Source: Bacteroidia bacterium (GTDB taxonomy: Bacteria; Bacteroidota; Bacteroidia; Bacteroidales; UBA7960). From it: a DNA stretch of 34,241 bases. Under the pieces are notes generated by a model. That model ran no database searches and was not told the DNA's origin. It worked only from the letters and a program-made list of their open reading frames with translations. Shown here piece by piece: positions 9,621 to 17,484 of this stretch. The DNA is taken from positions 1-34,241 of the forward strand of contig REEA01000081.1 in the NCBI GenBank assembly GCA_007695305.1. The letters run 5' to 3'. Numbering within the stretch: position 1 is the first letter of the stretch; every line of letters begins with the position of its first letter. A program made the translations under genes and the position numbers.

Positions 9621-9648
9621 AAATGTTTTTTTAAAAGCAAAAACATTT
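9621..9648 (+). other. Perfect 10-bp A/T-rich hairpin in the 5' leader
   Basis: AAATGTTTTT (9621-9630) is the exact complement of AAAAACATTT (9639-9648) with an 8-nt loop. It lies between the promoter (9574-9604) and the start codon (9674), so it would be near the 5' end of the mRNA. Role unknown; it may affect stability or translation. Confidence 0.5.
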
Positions 9649-9673
9649 ATTTTAAAAACCAAACATAGTAACA

Positions 9674-11311
9674 ATGTACCGATTCAGATCGCTGATTACA
9701 GGCTTTATTTTCTTTACAATTATTTTAGTGGGATGTCAGCCGACAGACCGCGAATACCAGGAGCAGCTGCGTGAACGCATTGCACAGTATGAGGAAGTGG
9801 TTCTCACCACCGATTTGTCACACCTGACGGAACAGGAAAGAGATATGATTTCCTTTTTCATTTCGGCTGCTGACATTGTGGACAATATCTTCTGGATGCA
9901 GTCTTACGGCTCAAAGGAGCAGTTGATGGATTATATGACAGATCGATATGCGCGTGCTTATGCAAGGATTAATTATGGGCCCTGGGGACGTTTGGAAGGG
10001 CATACACCCTTTTACCCCGGATTTGAGGATAAGCCCCTGGGAGCAAACTTTTACCCGCCGGATATGGACAGGGAAGAATTCAACAACTGGGATCATCCTG
10101 ACAAGCGCAGCCCATATACCATGATCCGTCGTGCTACAGATGGTTCACTGGTGGCCATACCCTACGCTACTGCTTTTGCCGACTGGAATGAGGAAATTGC
10201 GGTGCATCTGAGATCGGCGGCAATTATTTCTGAATATAAGCCTTTCGCAAACTACCTGGATCAACTGGCTGACGCCTTACTAACGGACGATTACCGTGAG
10301 AGTGACATGGCATGGATGCAGATGCGCGACAACAATATCGACCTGGTATTGCGGCCACTGGACACGGGTGAAGACAGGAAGTTTGGTCATAAAGCGGCCC
10401 ATAGCGCATACATTGTAGTGAAGGATCATGAGCGCAGCGGTGACCTGAAGCGTTTTATCGGGATGGTGCCTGAGCTGCAAGCCCGCTTGCCGGTACCTGA
10501 CAGATATAAGCAGGAAGTTCCCGGAGATGACTCCGACATTGGGGTGTACGATGCCATTTATTATGCCGGTCATTGCAACGCAGGCCCCAAAATCATCGCG
10601 CTGCACCTGCCCCACAACCCGGAAGTCCAGCAAAAAATGGGCACACGCAGTATGCAGTTGAGCAACGTGATGGAGGCAAAATTTGATGGTATTCTGAAGC
10701 CCATCGGCAACATGATGATTCATGAAGACCAACGCGATTACGTGAGCTTTGATGCGTTTTTTCACCTCACGGCATTTCATGAGATCGCCGGTGGTTTAGG
10801 TATTTCCAATACCGTTACCGGTGAGGGAAGTGTGCGCGACGCCCTTCGGGAATATCATGGCGTCATTGATGCAACGGTATCAGATCTGATGGCTCTTTAT
10901 CTGATCACGCAATTGCAGGAAATGGGAGAACTGACGGAAGAAGAGTTGAAGCAGGCATATGTGACAGCCTTTGCCAGCGTGATGCGATCCAGTCGCTTTG
11001 GCACAGCCGGGGCACATGGTACGGCGGGCATGATCCGTTTCAACTTTTTTGCACGGGAGGAAGCATTCGCGCGTTGTCAGGATACCGACACCTATCTTGT
11101 AGATTTTGACAACATGCGTGCCGCTGTTGAAAAAGCCGTGGAAAAGCTCCTGATCATCCAGGGCGACGGCGACTACAATGCAGCACAGGAATTGATCACC
11201 AGCGATGGAGCCATGTCAGAGACCCTGCAGGGCGATATCGACCGCATCAACAATGAGAACATACCGGTGGATGTGGTATTTCTGCAGGGCTTACAACACC
11301 TGGATCTGTAA
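9674..11311 (+). CDS. M49 (dipeptidyl-peptidase III)-like lipoprotein with degenerate zinc site
   Basis: 545 residues. The signal peptide ends in a clear lipobox, LVGC (Cys21), so it is membrane-anchored. The C-terminal half matches the layout of peptidase family M49: a FHEIAGGLG stretch where the family has HExxH or HExxGH, then GSVRDALRE and, about 28 residues on, VIDATVSDLMALYLI where the family has EExxAD/E. Here the first His and Glu (His369, Glu370) remain, but the second zinc His is Gly (373 or 374) and the zinc-binding Glu of EExxAD is Ala400 (Asp399-Ala400). The reading frame is intact, so this is not an obvious pseudogene. I infer a catalytically dead or altered homologue, perhaps peptide-binding. 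It has its own promoter and is convergent with an M20 peptidase gene. Confidence 0.8.
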   Translation: MYRFRSLITGFIFFTIILVGCQPTDREYQEQLRERIAQYEEVVLTTDLSHLTEQERDMISFFISAADIVDNIFWMQSYGSKEQLMDYMTDRYARAYARINYGPWGRLEGHTPFYPGFEDKPLGANFYPPDMDREEFNNWDHPDKRSPYTMIRRATDGSLVAIPYATAFADWNEEIAVHLRSAAIISEYKPFANYLDQLADALLTDDYRESDMAWMQMRDNNIDLVLRPLDTGEDRKFGHKAAHSAYIVVKDHERSGDLKRFIGMVPELQARLPVPDRYKQEVPGDDSDIGVYDAIYYAGHCNAGPKIIALHLPHNPEVQQKMGTRSMQLSNVMEAKFDGILKPIGNMMIHEDQRDYVSFDAFFHLTAFHEIAGGLGISNTVTGEGSVRDALREYHGVIDATVSDLMALYLITQLQEMGELTEEELKQAYVTAFASVMRSSRFGTAGAHGTAGMIRFNFFAREEAFARCQDTDTYLVDFDNMRAAVEKAVEKLLIIQGDGDYNAAQELITSDGAMSETLQGDIDRINNENIPVDVVFLQGLQHLDL

Positions 11312-11425
11312 GAAGGATTTTTGGGGGTGACAATATGCCAGCAAGTGTTTTTATGCCGGACCATCCGTTTTTGGTAAAAAGGAACATAACCCAGGTGAAT
11401 TAAGTGAATTGACTTGAATGAAAGG

Positions 11426-12880
11426 CTACAGGCTGTTTATGTTTTTTACCAGCAAATAATAAAACCCGATGGCCTTCCTGAAATCCTCAATGCCAATCCG
11501 TTCGTCAAGGCCATGGATCCTGGCCAAATCTTCCTGGGTGACGGTTACAGGAATAAACCTGTAAATATTACTGCTTACCTCCACATAATGCCTGCTGTCA
11601 GTTGCTCCAAGCATCAGCATAGGGTTAACTACTACTTCAGGAAAAACCTGCCTGATGGTTTTGTGAATAATTCCGAAGCCTGGGGAGTTAATTGGCGATA
11701 CAGGAGATGGTTCTTGGTTTTGACCAACGATGGTGACTTTGACCCTGTCATCTGAAATTACCCTATGCACGTGTTGAACAACATCTTCGATTGTCTCTCC
11801 GGGAATGATCCTGAAATTTACCACTGCTTCAGCTTTTGTTGGGATCATATTGTCCTTTATACCGGCCTTGATAATCGTTGGTGCAGTTGTTGTCCTGATT
11901 GCGGCATTTCCAGCATTACTGCCCTCATAAATATTGATTATGAGAGGCTTGAACAACCATTGATTTGCAAAAATGATCCTGGGCAAAAACGGCATCTCAG
12001 GTCCGGTAAAACGCAAGAAGTCTTCTGTAGGGCCTGCTATATCTGCCCTCATCTGATTGTTGATCAAACGATGTAAGGCCCTGTTGAGTACTATAATGGC
12101 AGACTCCTTTTCCGGAGTGGAAGAATGCCCTCCGTCCATTTCAACTGTGAGAGACACTGATAAATACCCTTTTTCGGAAATTCCAATGGAAGCCACGGGT
12201 GTGCTGATCATGGGTACAATCCCTTTGCTGATCACCAGGCCTTCATCAAGCACAAACTCCGCCTCTACACCCCTTTCTTTGAGCGTGTTTGCAATGACCT
12301 TTGCACCCTGAAATCCGGATATTTCTTCATCGTGCCCGAAAGCAAGATAGATGGTTCGCTCGGGTACAAAATCCTCATCGATTAATCGCTCAACTGCTTC
12401 GAGAATAGCAATCAAAGAACCTTTGTCATCAAGCGTACCCCTTCCCCAAATAAAAGTTCCGTCGTTTTCCCCCGAGAATGGCGGTTTTTCCCAAGCGTCG
12501 GTTTCCCCGGCAGGCACCACGTCTATATGGGCCATCAGAATAATGGGTTTCAATTCCGGATCACTGCCTTCCCAGGTATATAAAAGGCTGAGCTCAGAAA
12601 ATACCTCTTTTTTCAGGTTGAAATGAATGAGCGGATAAGTATCGGCAAGAAACTGATGAAACTCCCGAAAGGCAAGGGTGTCGATGGGCAGGCCAATATC
12701 ATGCGAAATGGTAGGATAGGTTATTGCCTTTGAAAGGTTCGCCACACTCTCCATCCCGAAAACCGGCAGATTTACCGGTTCAACATCGATCTGCATGGAT
12801 CGGTATGTGATGGTCCTGATGATTAGAATCAGGACAAGGACAATAAAAAGCCCCAGAAAGATGCGCAGGAATTTTTTCAT
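11426..12880 (-). CDS. M20 family metallopeptidase, PM20D1-like
   Basis: 484 residues with an N-terminal hydrophobic anchor (roughly 4-26). Di-zinc M20 motifs are complete: His118 and Asp120 in MAHIDVVPA, bridging Asp151 in GRGTLDDKG, catalytic and metal Glu185/Glu186 in GHDEEISG, then VLDEG and a C-terminal RIHGLDERI. The dimerisation-domain pattern (DGGHSSTP, IRTTTAPTIIKAG, VNFRIIPGET) follows closely that of PM20D1, which hydrolyses and forms N-acyl amino acids. It probably cleaves an acylated amino acid or dipeptide in the periplasm; the real substrate is unknown. It is the last gene of a minus-strand run after mnmD and the NUDIX gene, with a 105-bp gap before it, so it may also have its own promoter. 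Confidence 0.9.
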   Translation of the reverse strand: MKKFLRIFLGLFIVLVLILIIRTITYRSMQIDVEPVNLPVFGMESVANLSKAITYPTISHDIGLPIDTLAFREFHQFLADTYPLIHFNLKKEVFSELSLLYTWEGSDPELKPIILMAHIDVVPAGETDAWEKPPFSGENDGTFIWGRGTLDDKGSLIAILEAVERLIDEDFVPERTIYLAFGHDEEISGFQGAKVIANTLKERGVEAEFVLDEGLVISKGIVPMISTPVASIGISEKGYLSVSLTVEMDGGHSSTPEKESAIIVLNRALHRLINNQMRADIAGPTEDFLRFTGPEMPFLPRIIFANQWLFKPLIINIYEGSNAGNAAIRTTTAPTIIKAGIKDNMIPTKAEAVVNFRIIPGETIEDVVQHVHRVISDDRVKVTIVGQNQEPSPVSPINSPGFGIIHKTIRQVFPEVVVNPMLMLGATDSRHYVEVSSNIYRFIPVTVTQEDLARIHGLDERIGIEDFRKAIGFYYLLVKNINSL

Positions 12881-12985
12881 GTTTGTTTTTTTGGTGAATC
12901 AAGAATCTTCAATCTGATGGTCAGTTCGTTTACAGCAAATATAGAAAAGATTTAGCTGTTAATTAGGATTTTTTGATCAAGGCAG

Positions 12986-13447
12986 CTACACACCCTGCTT
13001 CCCCTCCAGAAGCATGGCAACAACCTTCCTGTCGATGGGGAAAGTGACTGAGTCCTGGTTTAGGTCGTTCATGGGAATCCAGCGGCAGCGAATGGCTCCC
13101 TCTTTCTTTTCATAAAAATCATATGCTTCATCAGAAACAGCCAAAGCCGCAGGATCAGAAAGAGCAATGCGGTAATAAATGCTGATCAGCTGTTTGTCTG
13201 CAATAAAACGGGTAGCCTGAAAAAAATCAGTAGTATAAAAGTGGGAAAGCACCTCTACCTGCTGCCCCAGCTCCTCCATACATTCGCGTCGCAGACAATC
13301 AATGGTTCCCTCACCATATTCCATGCCTCCCCCGGGAAACTTTGTCATCAGGGTATCAAACCAGTATTCATCGCACACCAGGATCCTTTGATCATGAATG
13401 GCCAAACCATAAACGCGAATAATGAAAGGCTGCTGCTTAAGTGTCAT
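12986..13447 (-). CDS. NUDIX hydrolase
   Basis: 153 residues. The NUDIX box is present as G-x5-E-x7-RE-C-x-EE-x-G (GGMEYGE ... RRECMEELGQ); only the last hydrophobic position is Gln. The KFPGGGMEYGEG loop is typical of MutT/ADP-ribose-type members. These enzymes hydrolyse a nucleoside diphosphate linked to another group using Mg2+; the substrate cannot be told from sequence. The ATG at 13447 is the only sensible start. The gene lies 83 bp downstream of mnmD on the same strand. Confidence 0.9.
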   Translation of the reverse strand: MTLKQQPFIIRVYGLAIHDQRILVCDEYWFDTLMTKFPGGGMEYGEGTIDCLRRECMEELGQQVEVLSHFYTTDFFQATRFIADKQLISIYYRIALSDPAALAVSDEAYDFYEKKEGAIRCRWIPMNDLNQDSVTFPIDRKVVAMLLEGKQGV

Positions 13448-13530
13448 TCCAGATTTTTATTTCATCAATAATATGGACATTTTCAATTATTTCTTCTTTG
13501 GGAAAAGGGATTGATCAAGGGCCACGCTCA

Positions 13531-14253
13531 TCATATCTTTTGTGCACGGGTCATTTCCCTTTTGCCAGCAGGTCCGCCGGGATGCTCCAATCGAAAACCT
13601 GCCGCCCTGAGGGCTCTTTTTACATCACCCTTGGCGCTATAAGTCGTGAGCACCCCACCCGGCACCATGGCCGGGCAGATCTTCCTGAAAACCTTTACAT
13701 GCCACATTTCGGGCTGAAACTGCGGGGCAAAAGCATCGTGGTACACCAGGTGAAAGGATTCATTGCGAAAGGATACATCCTGAATACCCAGCTTCTTGAT
13801 GGTAAAAAAGAAGCCCGGCAAAATTTCCAGGCCAACGCCATCAGGAACAGCGTGCATTTGAAAAAACGCTTCCTTAAGTTTACCATCGGATACCTTATCG
13901 GGAATGTTAAGGGCCATTATTTCCTGCTCTGCCAGCGGAAACGGTTCAAGGGCGGTATATGCTACGCTAACCTCAAGCTGCAAAGCACGCTCCAGTGTCA
14001 ACAGGGCATTCAAACCGGTGCCAAATCCAACTTCCAGTACAGACAGTTTTCTCATCCCGCTTTCAGGAAAACCTTCAACCAAAGGAGGCAGCACATGACG
14101 CAGCGCATAATCAAACCCTTCCCTGATGAACACATGGCGGGATTCAGCCATGGCACCATGTAAAGAGTGATAATGTTCACCCCAGTCGGGCAGATGCAAT
14201 GTGTGCGATCCGTCGGCAGTCAGCCTCAGTTCCCTGTCAGGTAACTTCTTCAA
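13531..14253 (-). CDS. mnmD: tRNA (5-methylaminomethyl-2-thiouridine)-methyltransferase MnmD
   Basis: About 240 residues, the stand-alone form of the MnmC N-terminal (DUF752) domain. It would methylate nm5s2U34 of tRNA with SAM to give mnm5s2U34. Family signatures are present: DGSHTLHLP near the start, HYHSLHGAMAESRHVFI, the SAM-binding VLEVGFGTGLNALLT, HDAFAPQFQPEMW, and a C-terminal TTYSAKGDVKRALRAAGF followed by PGKRE-like residues. There is no FAD-dependent MnmC C-terminal domain. No in-frame ATG precedes the conserved core: the options are TTG at 14253 (giving MKKLPDRELRLT, the usual family start) or TTG at 14280. I prefer 14253; a TATTTTTG -7-like element at 14275-14268 on this strand would place transcription just before it. 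It heads the mnmD-NUDIX-M20 run. Confidence 0.88.
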   Translation of the reverse strand: MKKLPDRELRLTADGSHTLHLPDWGEHYHSLHGAMAESRHVFIREGFDYALRHVLPPLVEGFPESGMRKLSVLEVGFGTGLNALLTLERALQLEVSVAYTALEPFPLAEQEIMALNIPDKVSDGKLKEAFFQMHAVPDGVGLEILPGFFFTIKKLGIQDVSFRNESFHLVYHDAFAPQFQPEMWHVKVFRKICPAMVPGGVLTTYSAKGDVKRALRAAGFRLEHPGGPAGKREMTRAQKI

Positions 14254-14280
14254 GACATTTTTTTTATCAAAAATAAACAA

Positions 14281-14482
14281 AAACCATTGTTTTTACATTA
14301 TTACAATTGGCCGGCAGACAGAATGCCTGCCGTATCAGCTACTGTATAAAGCAGCGGGGTGGTTGAGGGAGCTGGGAGATGAAAGAGGGACCTTTAGTAA
14401 TTAGCAGGCAGTATGCAGTAAATAGTTTGGAAGACTTGTGCATTTTACATTTTGACATTTCACACATTAAAACAAACAAAAA
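14281..14482. repeat. Intergenic region with 7-8 bp degenerate tandem arrays
   Basis: Between divergent mnmD and the prenyltransferase. Contents in order: a hairpin CGGCAG/CTGCCG (14312-14317/14327-14332); a TTGAGGG, AGCTGGG, AGATGAA run of 7-bp units (14363-14383); an AGTAAATT, AGCAGGC, AGTATGC, AGTAAAT, AGTTTGG run (14396-14431); and TTTTACA, TTTTGACA, TTTCACACA (14444-14467), which ends 15 bp before the prenyltransferase start. The first and last runs resemble those at 32173-32209 and 32275-32306, in the same order. Confidence 0.6.
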
Positions 14483-15403
14483 ATGAAAAACCTACAGATA
14501 TGGCTGGCGCAGACCCGCGCCAATTTCCTGCTGCTGGCCGTTTTCCTGGTGGCTATTGGATTGGGTTATGCCGCGCTTTACCAGCCGCAAATGTTCAACT
14601 GGTGGCATGCCGTTCTGATCATGATTGGCACCATTGTGGCTCACATCTCGGTAAACCTGTTCAATGAGCTGTCGGACTACCAAACGAAAATAGATTTTAA
14701 AACCGAACGTACACCTTTCAGCGGGGGTAGCGGGATGATGGTCCAGGGACTCACTACTCCTTCGCAGGTCAGATTTGCTGCCTATTTAACACTATCAGTT
14801 TCAGCAGCCATTGGCGTTTACTTCACCCTCGTATCTCATTGGAGCATCGCAGTGATATCCATCATTGGCGGGATCGCCATTGTGTTTTACACAAACACGC
14901 TGGCCAAAATGCTTCTCGGGGAGCTTTTTGCCGGCCTGGCTCTCGGCTCGCTGGTGGTCCTTGGTGCATTCATCGCCATGATTGGAACACCTGGACAGGC
15001 CCTTAGCCAAATGGTTCCCCCGGAGGTTTGGCTGATTACCATCCCACCGGGAATACTCACCGCGTTGCTTCTGCTGCTAAACGAGTTTCCGGATGTTGAA
15101 GCAGACCGGAGCGGTGGACGAAAACACCTGGTGATCAAATACGGGAAAAAGACCTCGGCAAGACTTTACACTGCGGGTATGCTGGCCACTTTTGCCGTTA
15201 TCATAATGCTTCCTTTGATCGGAATATCCTCTTTCTGGCTGTACCTTGCATTGCTACCACTTCCTGTTGCGCTGAAAGCATGTCAGATAACGCTGCAGCA
15301 CGGTGATGACATGCAGAAACTTTTGCCGGCCTTGGGGATGAATGTGATGGTGGTTCTGGCAACAGACCTGCTGATCGCCGTTTCGGTATTCATTCAGCTA
15401 TAG
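14483..15403 (+). CDS. UbiA-family prenyltransferase, MenA-like
   Basis: 306 residues, an integral membrane protein with about eight or nine hydrophobic helices. The two Mg2+/diphosphate-binding aspartate motifs are seen: Asn61-x3-Asp65-x5-Asp71 (NELSDYQTKID) and Asn200-x3-Asp204-x3-Asp208 (NEFPDVEAD), followed by GGRKHL. This fits 1,4-dihydroxy-2-naphthoate polyprenyltransferase (MenA) and its relatives, the membrane step of menaquinone synthesis. No other men gene is present in the window, so the aromatic acceptor is not proven. Its stop codon overlaps that of the convergent methyltransferase gene. Confidence 0.85.
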   Translation: MKNLQIWLAQTRANFLLLAVFLVAIGLGYAALYQPQMFNWWHAVLIMIGTIVAHISVNLFNELSDYQTKIDFKTERTPFSGGSGMMVQGLTTPSQVRFAAYLTLSVSAAIGVYFTLVSHWSIAVISIIGGIAIVFYTNTLAKMLLGELFAGLALGSLVVLGAFIAMIGTPGQALSQMVPPEVWLITIPPGILTALLLLLNEFPDVEADRSGGRKHLVIKYGKKTSARLYTAGMLATFAVIIMLPLIGISSFWLYLALLPLPVALKACQITLQHGDDMQKLLPALGMNVMVVLATDLLIAVSVFIQL

Positions 15404-16159
15404 CCGTTCATTTTTCGGTAAATCCGTTTTCCTGGTCAAACAAGCGATATAATTGAGATTGTCGCTACTAAAGATGATCTCTGTAAGGAAGCCGCATTTT
15501 TCGGCAATATCCATCAGGTTATCTGCGTCCACAAACAGCCACGGGAAAGGTTTGCCCTGAATCCCATCATAAACAAGCCGGTATTCCAGCTCCCCGTAGT
15601 ATTTGTCCTGCATAGGTACCAAAAAAGAACCATCTTCTTCTTCGAACATGTATATCAAATCTGTAGATTCAAGGTATATTTTGCCATTGGCATTGAGTAA
15701 GTCTGCAGCATTTCTGAGCAGTAAATCAAGTCCTTCAAGCGTGGCCGCCATTCCGGCGCCATTCATCAAAAACAGAATGGTATCGAAACCCCCTTCTTTC
15801 AAATCAAAGAAGTCCACACACCTGGCATCGGCCACTCCCCGCCGGCGCATGGTTTCGACCGCTCCTGGCGAAACATCTACAGCACACACCTGCATGCCTC
15901 TGTCTTGCAACTCCAGGGCATGACTGCCTGCCCCTGCTCCCACGTCAAGCACACGGCCACGGCACCTGTCAATGACCAGCTGTTCCCACTCAGGCATCTC
16001 CTTATACGAGCGAAAAAAATATGAAACAGGCAAATCCTCAATCTCTGTCAGGCTTGTCTCAACCAGGATCACCCCATCTGTCTTTCCAGCCATATAGTCA
16101 TGAAAAGCACGTCCAAAAATATCCTTATCCATAGGTTCATTTATCTGATACCGGATCAT
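15398..16159 (-). CDS. Class I SAM-dependent methyltransferase
   Basis: 253 residues from the ATG at 16159; the ATG at 16132 (MDKDIFGRAF) is an equally plausible start. SAM-binding motif I is VLDVGAGAG (70-78), motif II the acidic AVDVSPGA, and TILFLMNGAG occupies the post-motif strand. The rest gives no clue to the acceptor. It follows the QueA-family gene by 38 bp and probably belongs to the same transcript. The 3' end overlaps the convergent prenyltransferase gene by 6 bp. Confidence 0.88.
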   Translation of the reverse strand: MIRYQINEPMDKDIFGRAFHDYMAGKTDGVILVETSLTEIEDLPVSYFFRSYKEMPEWEQLVIDRCRGRVLDVGAGAGSHALELQDRGMQVCAVDVSPGAVETMRRRGVADARCVDFFDLKEGGFDTILFLMNGAGMAATLEGLDLLLRNAADLLNANGKIYLESTDLIYMFEEEDGSFLVPMQDKYYGELEYRLVYDGIQGKPFPWLFVDADNLMDIAEKCGFLTEIIFSSDNLNYIACLTRKTDLPKNERL

Positions 16160-16197
16160 TCATCGTGATACCGGTCACCGCGTTACAACCATTGAAA

Positions 16198-17484
16198 TTA
16201 TCCATTGTATGACTTTTTTTCTTTGAAAAACAGGCAACTGTCACCGTAGCTCAGGAAGCGGTATTGCTGATCGATGGCATGCTGATAGACATTTTTCCAG
16301 GCATCACCGGCAAATGCGGCCACCAGGAGCAACAGTGTACTGCCCGGCTGATGAAAGTTGGTAACCAGGGCATCTGTAACCCGGAAAGGGTAACCCGGCA
16401 CAATGATGAGTGCCGTTTCGCCTTGCAATCGTTCCGTTTTATGCCGATCCATCCACCGCAGAAGTTCACCCAATGCTTCTTGTTTGCCGGGCAGTGGTTT
16501 CTTGTAATGATAGGGAAACCATTGTGGGAGAAAGAGAGGCCGGGCTTCGGGCGGTCTTTCCTCTTTCAATTGTATGCCAAGCCAGTAGAGACTCTCCAGT
16601 GTGCGCATACCGGTTGTGCCCACCGCGACCACCGCTTCCTTTTGTTCTATCAGTTTATGAATGACATCATAATGCACCGAAAACTGTTCGGCATGCATGG
16701 CATGTTGCCCGATGGTTTCCGATGTCACCGGTTTAAAAGTGCCTGCACCCACGTGAAGAGTCACAAATTCAGTGGTGATATCACGTTTTTTGAGGTTGTC
16801 GAAAACCCGGTCGGTAAAATGCAAGCCGGCGGTTGGGGCTGCCACAGATCCTTCATGCCTGGCGAAAACGGTTTGATAGGTTGCCTTGTCGCCTGCTTCG
16901 GCCTCACGGGTGATGTAAGGTGGCAAAGGCGTTTTGCCGATTGCTTCAAGTACTTCAGCGAAACTCAAATTATCAGGTTTCCAATGAAAATCAATAAGAT
17001 ATCCATCTTCCATTCTGCCTGCATTCACAGCGGTCAACACATAATCATTGCCGGGGTGACGGATCACCAGCGAACCGGATTTCCATTTTTTTGCATTGCC
17101 AACCAGGCAGTACCACCGGGAGGGAGACGGACTCCCAAGGGCAATGTGTACATCGATGAAAGGCTCTTTGGGGTGCAGGCAAAAGATTTCAATACGCGCC
17201 CCTGTTTCCTTATAAAACTCCAGGCGGGCCTGCACCACGCGGGTATTGTTGAAAACCATTAAAGCACGCGGTGGCAGGTGGTTATGAAGATCAGTGAACA
17301 TGGCGTCATGGATGCGGTTTTCGCGGCAAACCAGGAGCTTCGAGCTGTCTCTTTTTTGCAGGGGATAAGCAGCAATACGTTCCTCTGGCAAAGCATAGGT
17401 GTATGCATGCATGGGAATACGAAACACATCTGGTTTTTGGCTGCACATAGCTTTGTTCATAAGGCCGGCAAACATTGGAAGCAT
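16198..17484 (-). CDS. S-adenosylmethionine:tRNA ribosyltransferase-isomerase family protein (QueA-like)
   Basis: 428 residues. QueA motifs are clear: LMVFNNTRVVQARLEF, LPPYITRE, VAAPTAGLHF, LHVGAGTFKPV, AVGTTGMRTLES and LVTNFHQPGSTLLLLVAAFAG. QueA makes epoxyqueuosine in tRNA anticodons from preQ1-tRNA and SAM. This protein is longer than E. coli QueA (about 356 residues), mainly through an insertion of about 45 residues between the TTGMRTLES and VPGYPFRV segments, so it may be a divergent paralogue rather than the housekeeping copy. The start at 17484 overlaps the stop of the acyl-CoA ligase gene as TAATG on the minus strand, suggesting translational coupling; starts at 17460 or 17412 would trim unconserved N-terminal residues. 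Confidence 0.88.
   Translation of the reverse strand: MLPMFAGLMNKAMCSQKPDVFRIPMHAYTYALPEERIAAYPLQKRDSSKLLVCRENRIHDAMFTDLHNHLPPRALMVFNNTRVVQARLEFYKETGARIEIFCLHPKEPFIDVHIALGSPSPSRWYCLVGNAKKWKSGSLVIRHPGNDYVLTAVNAGRMEDGYLIDFHWKPDNLSFAEVLEAIGKTPLPPYITREAEAGDKATYQTVFARHEGSVAAPTAGLHFTDRVFDNLKKRDITTEFVTLHVGAGTFKPVTSETIGQHAMHAEQFSVHYDVIHKLIEQKEAVVAVGTTGMRTLESLYWLGIQLKEERPPEARPLFLPQWFPYHYKKPLPGKQEALGELLRWMDRHKTERLQGETALIIVPGYPFRVTDALVTNFHQPGSTLLLLVAAFAGDAWKNVYQHAIDQQYRFLSYGDSCLFFKEKKSYNG

Noticed and set aside
10778-10795. Loss of the second zinc His in the M49-like gene as a frameshift artefact
   Set aside because: The frame and flanking family pattern continue on both sides of HEIAGG, so a frameshift cannot explain a single-residue change; base-call error remains possible.
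12936-12943. TATATTTG on the minus strand upstream of the M20 gene
   Set aside because: No -33 element at the right distance; kept only as a weak possibility that M20 has its own promoter.
13441-14163. 240-codon open frame on the plus strand opposite mnmD
   Set aside because: It is the shadow of mnmD, which carries well-conserved family motifs over the same bases.
16264-17262. 332-codon open frame on the plus strand opposite the QueA-like gene
   Set aside because: It is antisense to a gene with clear QueA motifs, shows no recognisable domain and has a Cys/His-rich composition typical of a shadow frame.
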